DNA of 64,000 bases, from NCBI GenBank assembly GCA_024867545.1, contig JANFNE010000020.1:1-64000 (forward strand). The letters run 5' to 3'. This document shows, piece by piece, positions 42,998 to 56,716 of the stretch; the stretch's first letter is position 1, and every line of letters begins with the position of its first letter. Origin of the DNA: Phytopythium helicoides. Taxonomy: Eukaryota; Oomycota; Peronosporomycetes; Pythiales; Pythiaceae. A model generated the notes under the pieces. The model was not told where the DNA came from and searched no databases. It saw nothing but the letters and a program-made list of their open reading frames with translations. Both the position numbers and the translations under genes were made by a program.

Positions 42998-43079
42998 GTC
43001 AGTGTGCCCGAGCGGTCTAAGGGGGTAGACTCAAGTTCTACTGTGTTCGCACTCGCGGGTTCAAATCCCGCCGCTGACA
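42998..43079 (+). tRNA. tRNA-Leu(CAA), array copy 12
   Basis: Same 82-nt gene; followed by T9 and (GA)22; 761 bp to the next copy. Confidence 0.95.
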
Positions 43080-43573
43080 CGTTCTTTGCACGCCACGCTT
43101 TCTCCCATAGGCCAGTTTTTATGTCCACATCGGTACACCAACATACTCCCACCAACTACTTCACACAACCACTCAACGATCGACCTCTCTCCTATCATCC
43201 GATGGAGCCGGCCATCATACAACAAGTTCTCTTTTGCGCTCGAGATACCTTTTGTGATGGAGCGAAACGTGAACGGACGCTCTGCGTGGCAGCTGGCAGC
43301 TGGTAGTCACCATCACGTCATTCATGGTTGGTTGAAAAGAGACAATCTTTTTTTTTAATGTTTTTTAATGTTTTTCTCTGTGAAAGCCCAAAGTGAGAAT
43401 CCCGCGAGAGTGGTGTTTGGTACGTTTGTGATTGTTGTATTTTTGGATGCAATCAAAAAGGAAATACGTCAGCAAGTAGACAAACAAACCACAATGGTTG
43501 GCTATCGAAAGACGAAACAAAAAGGAGAAGGAAGACCGAGAATAAAATGAGAGGAGGAGGAAACGAGAATGAA

Positions 43574-43624
<51 letters not shown>

Positions 43625-43758
43625 GCTTGTGATGCGAGTTGTTGTTGGTTTTGGTATGAAGATAGTATCCGTGTTGTGAGTGAAGTGAGAGTTGGGTCGT
43701 GATGAAAGTATGGTTGTTGTGTATGTGTAATTTAGTGTGTGGTTAGGGTTGTTTTGGC

Positions 43759-43840
43759 GTCAGTGTGCCCGAGCGGTCTAAGGGGGTAGACTCAAGTTCT
43801 ACTGTGTTCGCACTCGCGGGTTCAAATCCCGCCGCTGACA
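43759..43840 (+). tRNA. tRNA-Leu(CAA), array copy 13
   Basis: Same 82-nt gene; followed by T9 and (GA)20; 757 bp to the next copy. Confidence 0.95.
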
Positions 43841-44334
43841 CGTTCTTTGCACGCCACGCTTTCTCCCATAGGCCAGTTTTTATGTCCACATCGGTACACC
43901 AACATACTCCCACCAACTACTTCACACAACCACTCAACGATCGACCTCTCTCCTATCATCCGATGGAGCCGGCCATCATACAACAAGTTCTCTTTTGCGC
44001 TCGAGATACCTTTTGTGATGGAGCGAAACGTGAACGGACGCTCTGCGTGGCAGCTGGCAGCTGGTAGTCACCATCACGTCATTCATGGTTGGTTGAAAAG
44101 AGACAATCTTTTTTTTTAATGTTTTTTAATGTTTTTCTCTGTGAAAGCCCAAAGTGAGAATCCCGCGAGAGTGGTGTTTGGTACGTTTGTGATTGTTGTA
44201 TTTTTGGATGCAATCAAAAAGGAAATACGTCAGCAAGTAGACAAACAAACCACAATGGTTGGCTATCGAAAGACGAAACAAAAAGGAGAAGGAAGACCGA
44301 GAATAAAATGAGAGGAGGAGGAAACGAGAATGAA

Positions 44335-44381
<47 letters not shown>

Positions 44382-44515
44382 GCTTGTGATGCGAGTTGTT
44401 GTTGGTTTTGGTATGAAGATAGTATCCGTGTTGTGAGTGAAGTGAGAGTTGGGTCGTGATGAAAGTATGGTTGTTGTGTATGTGTAATTTAGTGTGTGGT
44501 TAGGGTTGTTTTGGC

Positions 44516-44597
44516 GTCAGTGTGCCCGAGCGGTCTAAGGGGGTAGACTCAAGTTCTACTGTGTTCGCACTCGCGGGTTCAAATCCCGCCGCTGACA
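44516..44597 (+). tRNA. tRNA-Leu(CAA), array copy 14
   Basis: Same 82-nt gene; followed by T9 and (GA)21; 759 bp to the next copy. Confidence 0.95.
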
Positions 44598-45091
44598 CGT
44601 TCTTTGCACGCCACGCTTTCTCCCATAGGCCAGTTTTTATGTCCACATCGGTACACCAACATACTCCCACCAACTACTTCACACAACCACTCAACGATCG
44701 ACCTCTCTCCTATCATCCGATGGAGCCGGCCATCATACAACAAGTTCTCTTTTGCGCTCGAGATACCTTTTGTGATGGAGCGAAACGTGAACGGACGCTC
44801 TGCGTGGCAGCTGGCAGCTGGTAGTCACCATCACGTCATTCATGGTTGGTTGAAAAGAGACAATCTTTTTTTTTAATGTTTTTTAATGTTTTTCTCTGTG
44901 AAAGCCCAAAGTGAGAATCCCGCGAGAGTGGTGTTTGGTACGTTTGTGATTGTTGTATTTTTGGATGCAATCAAAAAGGAAATACGTCAGCAAGTAGACA
45001 AACAAACCACAATGGTTGGCTATCGAAAGACGAAACAAAAAGGAGAAGGAAGACCGAGAATAAAATGAGAGGAGGAGGAAACGAGAATGAA

Positions 45092-45140
<49 letters not shown>

Positions 45141-45274
45141 GCTTGTGATGCGAGTTGTTGTTGGTTTTGGTATGAAGATAGTATCCGTGTTGTGAGTGAA
45201 GTGAGAGTTGGGTCGTGATGAAAGTATGGTTGTTGTGTATGTGTAATTTAGTGTGTGGTTAGGGTTGTTTTGGC

Positions 45275-45356
45275 GTCAGTGTGCCCGAGCGGTCTAAGGG
45301 GGTAGACTCAAGTTCTACTGTGTTCGCACTCGCGGGTTCAAATCCCGCCGCTGACA
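45275..45356 (+). tRNA. tRNA-Leu(CAA), array copy 15
   Basis: Same 82-nt gene; followed by T9 and (GA)21; 759 bp to the next copy. Confidence 0.95.
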
Positions 45357-45850
45357 CGTTCTTTGCACGCCACGCTTTCTCCCATAGGCCAGTTTTTATG
45401 TCCACATCGGTACACCAACATACTCCCACCAACTACTTCACACAACCACTCAACGATCGACCTCTCTCCTATCATCCGATGGAGCCGGCCATCATACAAC
45501 AAGTTCTCTTTTGCGCTCGAGATACCTTTTGTGATGGAGCGAAACGTGAACGGACGCTCTGCGTGGCAGCTGGCAGCTGGTAGTCACCATCACGTCATTC
45601 ATGGTTGGTTGAAAAGAGACAATCTTTTTTTTTAATGTTTTTTAATGTTTTTCTCTGTGAAAGCCCAAAGTGAGAATCCCGCGAGAGTGGTGTTTGGTAC
45701 GTTTGTGATTGTTGTATTTTTGGATGCAATCAAAAAGGAAATACGTCAGCAAGTAGACAAACAAACCACAATGGTTGGCTATCGAAAGACGAAACAAAAA
45801 GGAGAAGGAAGACCGAGAATAAAATGAGAGGAGGAGGAAACGAGAATGAA

Positions 45851-45899
<49 letters not shown>

Positions 45900-46033
45900 G
45901 CTTGTGATGCGAGTTGTTGTTGGTTTTGGTATGAAGATAGTATCCGTGTTGTGAGTGAAGTGAGAGTTGGGTCGTGATGAAAGTATGGTTGTTGTGTATG
46001 TGTAATTTAGTGTGTGGTTAGGGTTGTTTTGGC

Positions 46034-46115
46034 GTCAGTGTGCCCGAGCGGTCTAAGGGGGTAGACTCAAGTTCTACTGTGTTCGCACTCGCGGGTTCAA
46101 ATCCCGCCGCTGACA
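46034..46115 (+). tRNA. tRNA-Leu(CAA), array copy 16
   Basis: Same 82-nt gene; followed by T9 and (GA)25; 767 bp to the next copy. Confidence 0.95.
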
Positions 46116-46609
46116 CGTTCTTTGCACGCCACGCTTTCTCCCATAGGCCAGTTTTTATGTCCACATCGGTACACCAACATACTCCCACCAACTACTTCAC
46201 ACAACCACTCAACGATCGACCTCTCTCCTATCATCCGATGGAGCCGGCCATCATACAACAAGTTCTCTTTTGCGCTCGAGATACCTTTTGTGATGGAGCG
46301 AAACGTGAACGGACGCTCTGCGTGGCAGCTGGCAGCTGGTAGTCACCATCACGTCATTCATGGTTGGTTGAAAAGAGACAATCTTTTTTTTTAATGTTTT
46401 TTAATGTTTTTCTCTGTGAAAGCCCAAAGTGAGAATCCCGCGAGAGTGGTGTTTGGTACGTTTGTGATTGTTGTATTTTTGGATGCAATCAAAAAGGAAA
46501 TACGTCAGCAAGTAGACAAACAAACCACAATGGTTGGCTATCGAAAGACGAAACAAAAAGGAGAAGGAAGACCGAGAATAAAATGAGAGGAGGAGGAAAC
46601 GAGAATGAA

Positions 46610-46666
<57 letters not shown>

Positions 46667-46800
46667 GCTTGTGATGCGAGTTGTTGTTGGTTTTGGTATG
46701 AAGATAGTATCCGTGTTGTGAGTGAAGTGAGAGTTGGGTCGTGATGAAAGTATGGTTGTTGTGTATGTGTAATTTAGTGTGTGGTTAGGGTTGTTTTGGC

Positions 46801-46882
46801 GTCAGTGTGCCCGAGCGGTCTAAGGGGGTAGACTCAAGTTCTACTGTGTTCGCACTCGCGGGTTCAAATCCCGCCGCTGACA
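46801..46882 (+). tRNA. tRNA-Leu(CAA), array copy 17
   Basis: Same 82-nt gene; followed by T9 and (GA)25; 767 bp to the next copy. Confidence 0.95.
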
Positions 46883-47376
46883 CGTTCTTTGCACGCCACG
46901 CTTTCTCCCATAGGCCAGTTTTTATGTCCACATCGGTACACCAACATACTCCCACCAACTACTTCACACAACCACTCAACGATCGACCTCTCTCCTATCA
47001 TCCGATGGAGCCGGCCATCATACAACAAGTTCTCTTTTGCGCTCGAGATACCTTTTGTGATGGAGCGAAACGTGAACGGACGCTCTGCGTGGCAGCTGGC
47101 AGCTGGTAGTCACCATCACGTCATTCATGGTTGGTTGAAAAGAGACAATCTTTTTTTTTAATGTTTTTTAATGTTTTTCTCTGTGAAAGCCCAAAGTGAG
47201 AATCCCGCGAGAGTGGTGTTTGGTACGTTTGTGATTGTTGTATTTTTGGATGCAATCAAAAAGGAAATACGTCAGCAAGTAGACAAACAAACCACAATGG
47301 TTGGCTATCGAAAGACGAAACAAAAAGGAGAAGGAAGACCGAGAATAAAATGAGAGGAGGAGGAAACGAGAATGAA

Positions 47377-47433
<57 letters not shown>

Positions 47434-47567
47434 GCTTGTGATGCGAGTTGTTGTTGGTTTTGGTATGAAGATAGTATCCGTGTTGTGAGTGAAGTGAGAG
47501 TTGGGTCGTGATGAAAGTATGGTTGTTGTGTATGTGTAATTTAGTGTGTGGTTAGGGTTGTTTTGGC

Positions 47568-47649
47568 GTCAGTGTGCCCGAGCGGTCTAAGGGGGTAGAC
47601 TCAAGTTCTACTGTGTTCGCACTCGCGGGTTCAAATCCCGCCGCTGACA
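47568..47649 (+). tRNA. tRNA-Leu(CAA), array copy 18
   Basis: Same 82-nt gene; followed by T10 and (GA)25; 768 bp to the next copy. Confidence 0.95.
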
Positions 47650-48144
47650 CGTTCTTTGCACGCCACGCTTTCTCCCATAGGCCAGTTTTTATGTCCACAT
47701 CGGTACACCAACATACTCCCACCAACTACTTCACACAACCACTCAACGATCGACCTCTCTCCTATCATCCGATGGAGCCGGCCATCATACAACAAGTTCT
47801 CTTTTGCGCTCGAGATACCTTTTGTGATGGAGCGAAACGTGAACGGACGCTCTGCGTGGCAGCTGGCAGCTGGTAGTCACCATCACGTCATTCATGGTTG
47901 GTTGAAAAGAGACAATCTTTTTTTTTTAATGTTTTTTAATGTTTTTCTCTGTGAAAGCCCAAAGTGAGAATCCCGCGAGAGTGGTGTTTGGTACGTTTGT
48001 GATTGTTGTATTTTTGGATGCAATCAAAAAGGAAATACGTCAGCAAGTAGACAAACAAACCACAATGGTTGGCTATCGAAAGACGAAACAAAAAGGAGAA
48101 GGAAGACCGAGAATAAAATGAGAGGAGGAGGAAACGAGAATGAA

Positions 48145-48201
<57 letters not shown>

Positions 48202-48335
48202 GCTTGTGATGCGAGTTGTTGTTGGTTTTGGTATGAAGATAGTATCCGTGTTGTGAGTGAAGTGAGAGTTGGGTCGTGATGAAAGTATGGTTGTTGTGTA
48301 TGTGTAATTTAGTGTGTGGTTAGGGTTGTTTTGGC

Positions 48336-48417
48336 GTCAGTGTGCCCGAGCGGTCTAAGGGGGTAGACTCAAGTTCTACTGTGTTCGCACTCGCGGGTTC
48401 AAATCCCGCCGCTGACA
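48336..48417 (+). tRNA. tRNA-Leu(CAA), array copy 19
   Basis: Same 82-nt gene; followed by T11 and the (GA)9 tract that opens decamer block B; 737 bp to the next copy. Confidence 0.95.
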
Positions 48418-49072
48418 CGTTCTTTGCACGCCACGCTTTCTCCCATAGGCCAGTTTTTATGTCCACATCGGTACACCAACATACTCCCACCAACTACTTC
48501 ACACAACCACTCAACGATCGACCTCTCTCCTATCATCCGATGGAGCCGGCCATCATACAACAAGTTCTCTTTTGCGCTCGAGATACCTTTTGTGATGGAG
48601 CGAAACGTGAACGGACGCTCTGCGTGGCAGCTGGCAGCTGGTAGTCACCATCACGTCATTCATGGTTGGTTGAAAAGAGACAATCTTTTTTTTTTTAATG
48701 TTTTTTAATGTTTTTCTCTGTGAAAGCCCAAAGTGAGAATCCCGCGAGAGTGGTGTTTGGTACGTTTGTGATTGTTGTATTTTTGGATGCAATCAAAAAG
48801 GAAATACGTCAGCAAGTAGACAAACAAACCACAATGGTTGGCTATCGAAAGACGAAACAAAAAGGAGAAGGAAGACCGAGAATAAAATGAGAGGAGGAGG
48901 AAACGAGAATGAAAGAAGAGAGAGAGAGAGAGAGAATGGCTTGTGATGCGAGTTGTTGTTGGTTTTGGTATGAAGATAGTATCCGTGTTGTGAGTGAAGT
49001 GAGAGTTGGGTCGTGATGAAAGTATGGTTGTTGTGTATGTGTAATTTAGTGTGTGGTTAGGGTTGTTTTGGC

Positions 49073-49154
49073 GTCAGTGTGCCCGAGCGGTCTAAGGGGG
49101 TAGACTCAAGTTCTACTGTGTTCGCACTCGCGGGTTCAAATCCCGCCGCTGACA
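49073..49154 (+). tRNA. tRNA-Leu(CAA), array copy 20
   Basis: Same 82-nt gene; followed by T10 and (GA)17; 752 bp to the next copy. Confidence 0.95.
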
Positions 49155-49649
49155 CGTTCTTTGCACGCCACGCTTTCTCCCATAGGCCAGTTTTTATGTC
49201 CACATCGGTACACCAACATACTCCCACCAACTACTTCACACAACCACTCAACGATCGACCTCTCTCCTATCATCCGATGGAGCCGGCCATCATACAACAA
49301 GTTCTCTTTTGCGCTCGAGATACCTTTTGTGATGGAGCGAAACGTGAACGGACGCTCTGCGTGGCAGCTGGCAGCTGGTAGTCACCATCACGTCATTCAT
49401 GGTTGGTTGAAAAGAGACAATCTTTTTTTTTTAATGTTTTTTAATGTTTTTCTCTGTGAAAGCCCAAAGTGAGAATCCCGCGAGAGTGGTGTTTGGTACG
49501 TTTGTGATTGTTGTATTTTTGGATGCAATCAAAAAGGAAATACGTCAGCAAGTAGACAAACAAACCACAATGGTTGGCTATCGAAAGACGAAACAAAAAG
49601 GAGAAGGAAGACCGAGAATAAAATGAGAGGAGGAGGAAACGAGAATGAA

Positions 49650-49690
<41 letters not shown>

Positions 49691-49824
49691 GCTTGTGATG
49701 CGAGTTGTTGTTGGTTTTGGTATGAAGATAGTATCCGTGTTGTGAGTGAAGTGAGAGTTGGGTCGTGATGAAAGTATGGTTGTTGTGTATGTGTAATTTA
49801 GTGTGTGGTTAGGGTTGTTTTGGC

Positions 49825-49906
49825 GTCAGTGTGCCCGAGCGGTCTAAGGGGGTAGACTCAAGTTCTACTGTGTTCGCACTCGCGGGTTCAAATCCCGCCG
49901 CTGACA
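49825..49906 (+). tRNA. tRNA-Leu(CAA), array copy 21
   Basis: Same 82-nt gene; followed by T10 and (GA)17; 752 bp to the next copy. Confidence 0.95.
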
Positions 49907-50401
49907 CGTTCTTTGCACGCCACGCTTTCTCCCATAGGCCAGTTTTTATGTCCACATCGGTACACCAACATACTCCCACCAACTACTTCACACAACCACT
50001 CAACGATCGACCTCTCTCCTATCATCCGATGGAGCCGGCCATCATACAACAAGTTCTCTTTTGCGCTCGAGATACCTTTTGTGATGGAGCGAAACGTGAA
50101 CGGACGCTCTGCGTGGCAGCTGGCAGCTGGTAGTCACCATCACGTCATTCATGGTTGGTTGAAAAGAGACAATCTTTTTTTTTTAATGTTTTTTAATGTT
50201 TTTCTCTGTGAAAGCCCAAAGTGAGAATCCCGCGAGAGTGGTGTTTGGTACGTTTGTGATTGTTGTATTTTTGGATGCAATCAAAAAGGAAATACGTCAG
50301 CAAGTAGACAAACAAACCACAATGGTTGGCTATCGAAAGACGAAACAAAAAGGAGAAGGAAGACCGAGAATAAAATGAGAGGAGGAGGAAACGAGAATGA
50401 A

Positions 50402-50442
<41 letters not shown>

Positions 50443-50576
50443 GCTTGTGATGCGAGTTGTTGTTGGTTTTGGTATGAAGATAGTATCCGTGTTGTGAGTG
50501 AAGTGAGAGTTGGGTCGTGATGAAAGTATGGTTGTTGTGTATGTGTAATTTAGTGTGTGGTTAGGGTTGTTTTGGC

Positions 50577-50658
50577 GTCAGTGTGCCCGAGCGGTCTAAG
50601 GGGGTAGACTCAAGTTCTACTGTGTTCGCACTCGCGGGTTCAAATCCCGCCGCTGACA
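50577..50658 (+). tRNA. tRNA-Leu(CAA), array copy 22
   Basis: Same 82-nt gene; followed by T9 and (GA)21; 759 bp to the next copy. Confidence 0.95.
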
Positions 50659-51152
50659 CGTTCTTTGCACGCCACGCTTTCTCCCATAGGCCAGTTTTTA
50701 TGTCCACATCGGTACACCAACATACTCCCACCAACTACTTCACACAACCACTCAACGATCGACCTCTCTCCTATCATCCGATGGAGCCGGCCATCATACA
50801 ACAAGTTCTCTTTTGCGCTCGAGATACCTTTTGTGATGGAGCGAAACGTGAACGGACGCTCTGCGTGGCAGCTGGCAGCTGGTAGTCACCATCACGTCAT
50901 TCATGGTTGGTTGAAAAGAGACAATCTTTTTTTTTAATGTTTTTTAATGTTTTTCTCTGTGAAAGCCCAAAGTGAGAATCCCGCGAGAGTGGTGTTTGGT
51001 ACGTTTGTGATTGTTGTATTTTTGGATGCAATCAAAAAGGAAATACGTCAGCAAGTAGACAAACAAACCACAATGGTTGGCTATCGAAAGACGAAACAAA
51101 AAGGAGAAGGAAGACCGAGAATAAAATGAGAGGAGGAGGAAACGAGAATGAA

Positions 51153-51201
<49 letters not shown>

Positions 51202-51335
51202 GCTTGTGATGCGAGTTGTTGTTGGTTTTGGTATGAAGATAGTATCCGTGTTGTGAGTGAAGTGAGAGTTGGGTCGTGATGAAAGTATGGTTGTTGTGTA
51301 TGTGTAATTTAGTGTGTGGTTAGGGTTGTTTTGGC

Positions 51336-51417
51336 GTCAGTGTGCCCGAGCGGTCTAAGGGGGTAGACTCAAGTTCTACTGTGTTCGCACTCGCGGGTTC
51401 AAATCCCGCCGCTGACA
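51336..51417 (+). tRNA. tRNA-Leu(CAA), array copy 23
   Basis: Same 82-nt gene; followed by T9 and (GA)21; 759 bp to the next copy. Confidence 0.95.
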
Positions 51418-51911
51418 CGTTCTTTGCACGCCACGCTTTCTCCCATAGGCCAGTTTTTATGTCCACATCGGTACACCAACATACTCCCACCAACTACTTC
51501 ACACAACCACTCAACGATCGACCTCTCTCCTATCATCCGATGGAGCCGGCCATCATACAACAAGTTCTCTTTTGCGCTCGAGATACCTTTTGTGATGGAG
51601 CGAAACGTGAACGGACGCTCTGCGTGGCAGCTGGCAGCTGGTAGTCACCATCACGTCATTCATGGTTGGTTGAAAAGAGACAATCTTTTTTTTTAATGTT
51701 TTTTAATGTTTTTCTCTGTGAAAGCCCAAAGTGAGAATCCCGCGAGAGTGGTGTTTGGTACGTTTGTGATTGTTGTATTTTTGGATGCAATCAAAAAGGA
51801 AATACGTCAGCAAGTAGACAAACAAACCACAATGGTTGGCTATCGAAAGACGAAACAAAAAGGAGAAGGAAGACCGAGAATAAAATGAGAGGAGGAGGAA
51901 ACGAGAATGAA

Positions 51912-51960
<49 letters not shown>

Positions 51961-52094
51961 GCTTGTGATGCGAGTTGTTGTTGGTTTTGGTATGAAGATA
52001 GTATCCGTGTTGTGAGTGAAGTGAGAGTTGGGTCGTGATGAAAGTATGGTTGTTGTGTATGTGTAATTTAGTGTGTGGTTAGGGTTGTTTTGGC

Positions 52095-52176
52095 GTCAGT
52101 GTGCCCGAGCGGTCTAAGGGGGTAGACTCAAGTTCTACTGTGTTCGCACTCGCGGGTTCAAATCCCGCCGCTGACA
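52095..52176 (+). tRNA. tRNA-Leu(CAA), array copy 24
   Basis: Same 82-nt gene; followed by T9 and (GA)23; 763 bp to the next copy. Confidence 0.95.
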
Positions 52177-52670
52177 CGTTCTTTGCACGCCACGCTTTCT
52201 CCCATAGGCCAGTTTTTATGTCCACATCGGTACACCAACATACTCCCACCAACTACTTCACACAACCACTCAACGATCGACCTCTCTCCTATCATCCGAT
52301 GGAGCCGGCCATCATACAACAAGTTCTCTTTTGCGCTCGAGATACCTTTTGTGATGGAGCGAAACGTGAACGGACGCTCTGCGTGGCAGCTGGCAGCTGG
52401 TAGTCACCATCACGTCATTCATGGTTGGTTGAAAAGAGACAATCTTTTTTTTTAATGTTTTTTAATGTTTTTCTCTGTGAAAGCCCAAAGTGAGAATCCC
52501 GCGAGAGTGGTGTTTGGTACGTTTGTGATTGTTGTATTTTTGGATGCAATCAAAAAGGAAATACGTCAGCAAGTAGACAAACAAACCACAATGGTTGGCT
52601 ATCGAAAGACGAAACAAAAAGGAGAAGGAAGACCGAGAATAAAATGAGAGGAGGAGGAAACGAGAATGAA

Positions 52671-52723
<53 letters not shown>

Positions 52724-52857
52724 GCTTGTGATGCGAGTTGTTGTTGGTTTTGGTATGAAGATAGTATCCGTGTTGTGAGTGAAGTGAGAGTTGGGTCGTG
52801 ATGAAAGTATGGTTGTTGTGTATGTGTAATTTAGTGTGTGGTTAGGGTTGTTTTGGC

Positions 52858-52939
52858 GTCAGTGTGCCCGAGCGGTCTAAGGGGGTAGACTCAAGTTCTA
52901 CTGTGTTCGCACTCGCGGGTTCAAATCCCGCCGCTGACA
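52858..52939 (+). tRNA. tRNA-Leu(CAA), array copy 25
   Basis: Same 82-nt gene; followed by T10 and (GA)19; 756 bp to the next copy. Confidence 0.95.
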
Positions 52940-53434
52940 CGTTCTTTGCACGCCACGCTTTCTCCCATAGGCCAGTTTTTATGTCCACATCGGTACACCA
53001 ACATACTCCCACCAACTACTTCACACAACCACTCAACGATCGACCTCTCTCCTATCATCCGATGGAGCCGGCCATCATACAACAAGTTCTCTTTTGCGCT
53101 CGAGATACCTTTTGTGATGGAGCGAAACGTGAACGGACGCTCTGCGTGGCAGCTGGCAGCTGGTAGTCACCATCACGTCATTCATGGTTGGTTGAAAAGA
53201 GACAATCTTTTTTTTTTAATGTTTTTTAATGTTTTTCTCTGTGAAAGCCCAAAGTGAGAATCCCGCGAGAGTGGTGTTTGGTACGTTTGTGATTGTTGTA
53301 TTTTTGGATGCAATCAAAAAGGAAATACGTCAGCAAGTAGACAAACAAACCACAATGGTTGGCTATCGAAAGACGAAACAAAAAGGAGAAGGAAGACCGA
53401 GAATAAAATGAGAGGAGGAGGAAACGAGAATGAA

Positions 53435-53479
<45 letters not shown>

Positions 53480-53613
53480 GCTTGTGATGCGAGTTGTTGT
53501 TGGTTTTGGTATGAAGATAGTATCCGTGTTGTGAGTGAAGTGAGAGTTGGGTCGTGATGAAAGTATGGTTGTTGTGTATGTGTAATTTAGTGTGTGGTTA
53601 GGGTTGTTTTGGC

Positions 53614-53695
53614 GTCAGTGTGCCCGAGCGGTCTAAGGGGGTAGACTCAAGTTCTACTGTGTTCGCACTCGCGGGTTCAAATCCCGCCGCTGACA
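53614..53695 (+). tRNA. tRNA-Leu(CAA), array copy 26
   Basis: Same 82-nt gene; followed by T10 and (GA)19; 756 bp to the next copy. Confidence 0.95.
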
Positions 53696-54190
53696 CGTTC
53701 TTTGCACGCCACGCTTTCTCCCATAGGCCAGTTTTTATGTCCACATCGGTACACCAACATACTCCCACCAACTACTTCACACAACCACTCAACGATCGAC
53801 CTCTCTCCTATCATCCGATGGAGCCGGCCATCATACAACAAGTTCTCTTTTGCGCTCGAGATACCTTTTGTGATGGAGCGAAACGTGAACGGACGCTCTG
53901 CGTGGCAGCTGGCAGCTGGTAGTCACCATCACGTCATTCATGGTTGGTTGAAAAGAGACAATCTTTTTTTTTTAATGTTTTTTAATGTTTTTCTCTGTGA
54001 AAGCCCAAAGTGAGAATCCCGCGAGAGTGGTGTTTGGTACGTTTGTGATTGTTGTATTTTTGGATGCAATCAAAAAGGAAATACGTCAGCAAGTAGACAA
54101 ACAAACCACAATGGTTGGCTATCGAAAGACGAAACAAAAAGGAGAAGGAAGACCGAGAATAAAATGAGAGGAGGAGGAAACGAGAATGAA

Positions 54191-54235
<45 letters not shown>

Positions 54236-54369
54236 GCTTGTGATGCGAGTTGTTGTTGGTTTTGGTATGAAGATAGTATCCGTGTTGTGAGTGAAGTGAG
54301 AGTTGGGTCGTGATGAAAGTATGGTTGTTGTGTATGTGTAATTTAGTGTGTGGTTAGGGTTGTTTTGGC

Positions 54370-54451
54370 GTCAGTGTGCCCGAGCGGTCTAAGGGGGTAG
54401 ACTCAAGTTCTACTGTGTTCGCACTCGCGGGTTCAAATCCCGCCGCTGACA
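54370..54451 (+). tRNA. tRNA-Leu(CAA), array copy 27
   Basis: Same 82-nt gene; followed by T10 and (GA)26; 770 bp to the next copy. Confidence 0.95.
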
Positions 54452-54946
54452 CGTTCTTTGCACGCCACGCTTTCTCCCATAGGCCAGTTTTTATGTCCAC
54501 ATCGGTACACCAACATACTCCCACCAACTACTTCACACAACCACTCAACGATCGACCTCTCTCCTATCATCCGATGGAGCCGGCCATCATACAACAAGTT
54601 CTCTTTTGCGCTCGAGATACCTTTTGTGATGGAGCGAAACGTGAACGGACGCTCTGCGTGGCAGCTGGCAGCTGGTAGTCACCATCACGTCATTCATGGT
54701 TGGTTGAAAAGAGACAATCTTTTTTTTTTAATGTTTTTTAATGTTTTTCTCTGTGAAAGCCCAAAGTGAGAATCCCGCGAGAGTGGTGTTTGGTACGTTT
54801 GTGATTGTTGTATTTTTGGATGCAATCAAAAAGGAAATACGTCAGCAAGTAGACAAACAAACCACAATGGTTGGCTATCGAAAGACGAAACAAAAAGGAG
54901 AAGGAAGACCGAGAATAAAATGAGAGGAGGAGGAAACGAGAATGAA

Positions 54947-55005
<59 letters not shown>

Positions 55006-55139
55006 GCTTGTGATGCGAGTTGTTGTTGGTTTTGGTATGAAGATAGTATCCGTGTTGTGAGTGAAGTGAGAGTTGGGTCGTGATGAAAGTATGGTTGTTG
55101 TGTATGTGTAATTTAGTGTGTGGTTAGGGTTGTTTTGGC

Positions 55140-55221
55140 GTCAGTGTGCCCGAGCGGTCTAAGGGGGTAGACTCAAGTTCTACTGTGTTCGCACTCGCGG
55201 GTTCAAATCCCGCCGCTGACA
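55140..55221 (+). tRNA. tRNA-Leu(CAA), array copy 28
   Basis: Same 82-nt gene; followed by T9 and (GA)21; 759 bp to the next copy. Confidence 0.95.
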
Positions 55222-55715
55222 CGTTCTTTGCACGCCACGCTTTCTCCCATAGGCCAGTTTTTATGTCCACATCGGTACACCAACATACTCCCACCAACTA
55301 CTTCACACAACCACTCAACGATCGACCTCTCTCCTATCATCCGATGGAGCCGGCCATCATACAACAAGTTCTCTTTTGCGCTCGAGATACCTTTTGTGAT
55401 GGAGCGAAACGTGAACGGACGCTCTGCGTGGCAGCTGGCAGCTGGTAGTCACCATCACGTCATTCATGGTTGGTTGAAAAGAGACAATCTTTTTTTTTAA
55501 TGTTTTTTAATGTTTTTCTCTGTGAAAGCCCAAAGTGAGAATCCCGCGAGAGTGGTGTTTGGTACGTTTGTGATTGTTGTATTTTTGGATGCAATCAAAA
55601 AGGAAATACGTCAGCAAGTAGACAAACAAACCACAATGGTTGGCTATCGAAAGACGAAACAAAAAGGAGAAGGAAGACCGAGAATAAAATGAGAGGAGGA
55701 GGAAACGAGAATGAA

Positions 55716-55764
<49 letters not shown>

Positions 55765-55898
55765 GCTTGTGATGCGAGTTGTTGTTGGTTTTGGTATGAA
55801 GATAGTATCCGTGTTGTGAGTGAAGTGAGAGTTGGGTCGTGATGAAAGTATGGTTGTTGTGTATGTGTAATTTAGTGTGTGGTTAGGGTTGTTTTGGC

Positions 55899-55980
55899 GT
55901 CAGTGTGCCCGAGCGGTCTAAGGGGGTAGACTCAAGTTCTACTGTGTTCGCACTCGCGGGTTCAAATCCCGCCGCTGACA
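55899..55980 (+). tRNA. tRNA-Leu(CAA), array copy 29
   Basis: Same 82-nt gene; followed by T10 and the (GA)9 tract that opens decamer block C; 736 bp to the next copy. Confidence 0.95.
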
Positions 55981-56634
55981 CGTTCTTTGCACGCCACGCT
56001 TTCTCCCATAGGCCAGTTTTTATGTCCACATCGGTACACCAACATACTCCCACCAACTACTTCACACAACCACTCAACGATCGACCTCTCTCCTATCATC
56101 CGATGGAGCCGGCCATCATACAACAAGTTCTCTTTTGCGCTCGAGATACCTTTTGTGATGGAGCGAAACGTGAACGGACGCTCTGCGTGGCAGCTGGCAG
56201 CTGGTAGTCACCATCACGTCATTCATGGTTGGTTGAAAAGAGACAATCTTTTTTTTTTAATGTTTTTTAATGTTTTTCTCTGTGAAAGCCCAAAGTGAGA
56301 ATCCCGCGAGAGTGGTGTTTGGTACGTTTGTGATTGTTGTATTTTTGGATGCAATCAAAAAGGAAATACGTCAGCAAGTAGACAAACAAACCACAATGGT
56401 TGGCTATCGAAAGACGAAACAAAAAGGAGAAGGAAGACCGAGAATAAAATGAGAGGAGGAGGAAACGAGAATGAAAGAAGAGAGAGAGAGAGAGAGAATG
56501 GCTTGTGATGCGAGTTGTTGTTGGTTTTGGTATGAAGATAGTATCCGTGTTGTGAGTGAAGTGAGAGTTGGGTCGTGATGAAAGTATGGTTGTTGTGTAT
56601 GTGTAATTTAGTGTGTGGTTAGGGTTGTTTTGGC

Positions 56635-56716
56635 GTCAGTGTGCCCGAGCGGTCTAAGGGGGTAGACTCAAGTTCTACTGTGTTCGCACTCGCGGGTTCA
56701 AATCCCGCCGCTGACA
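56635..56716 (+). tRNA. tRNA-Leu(CAA), array copy 30
   Basis: Same 82-nt gene; followed by T9 and (GA)17; 751 bp to the next copy. Confidence 0.95.
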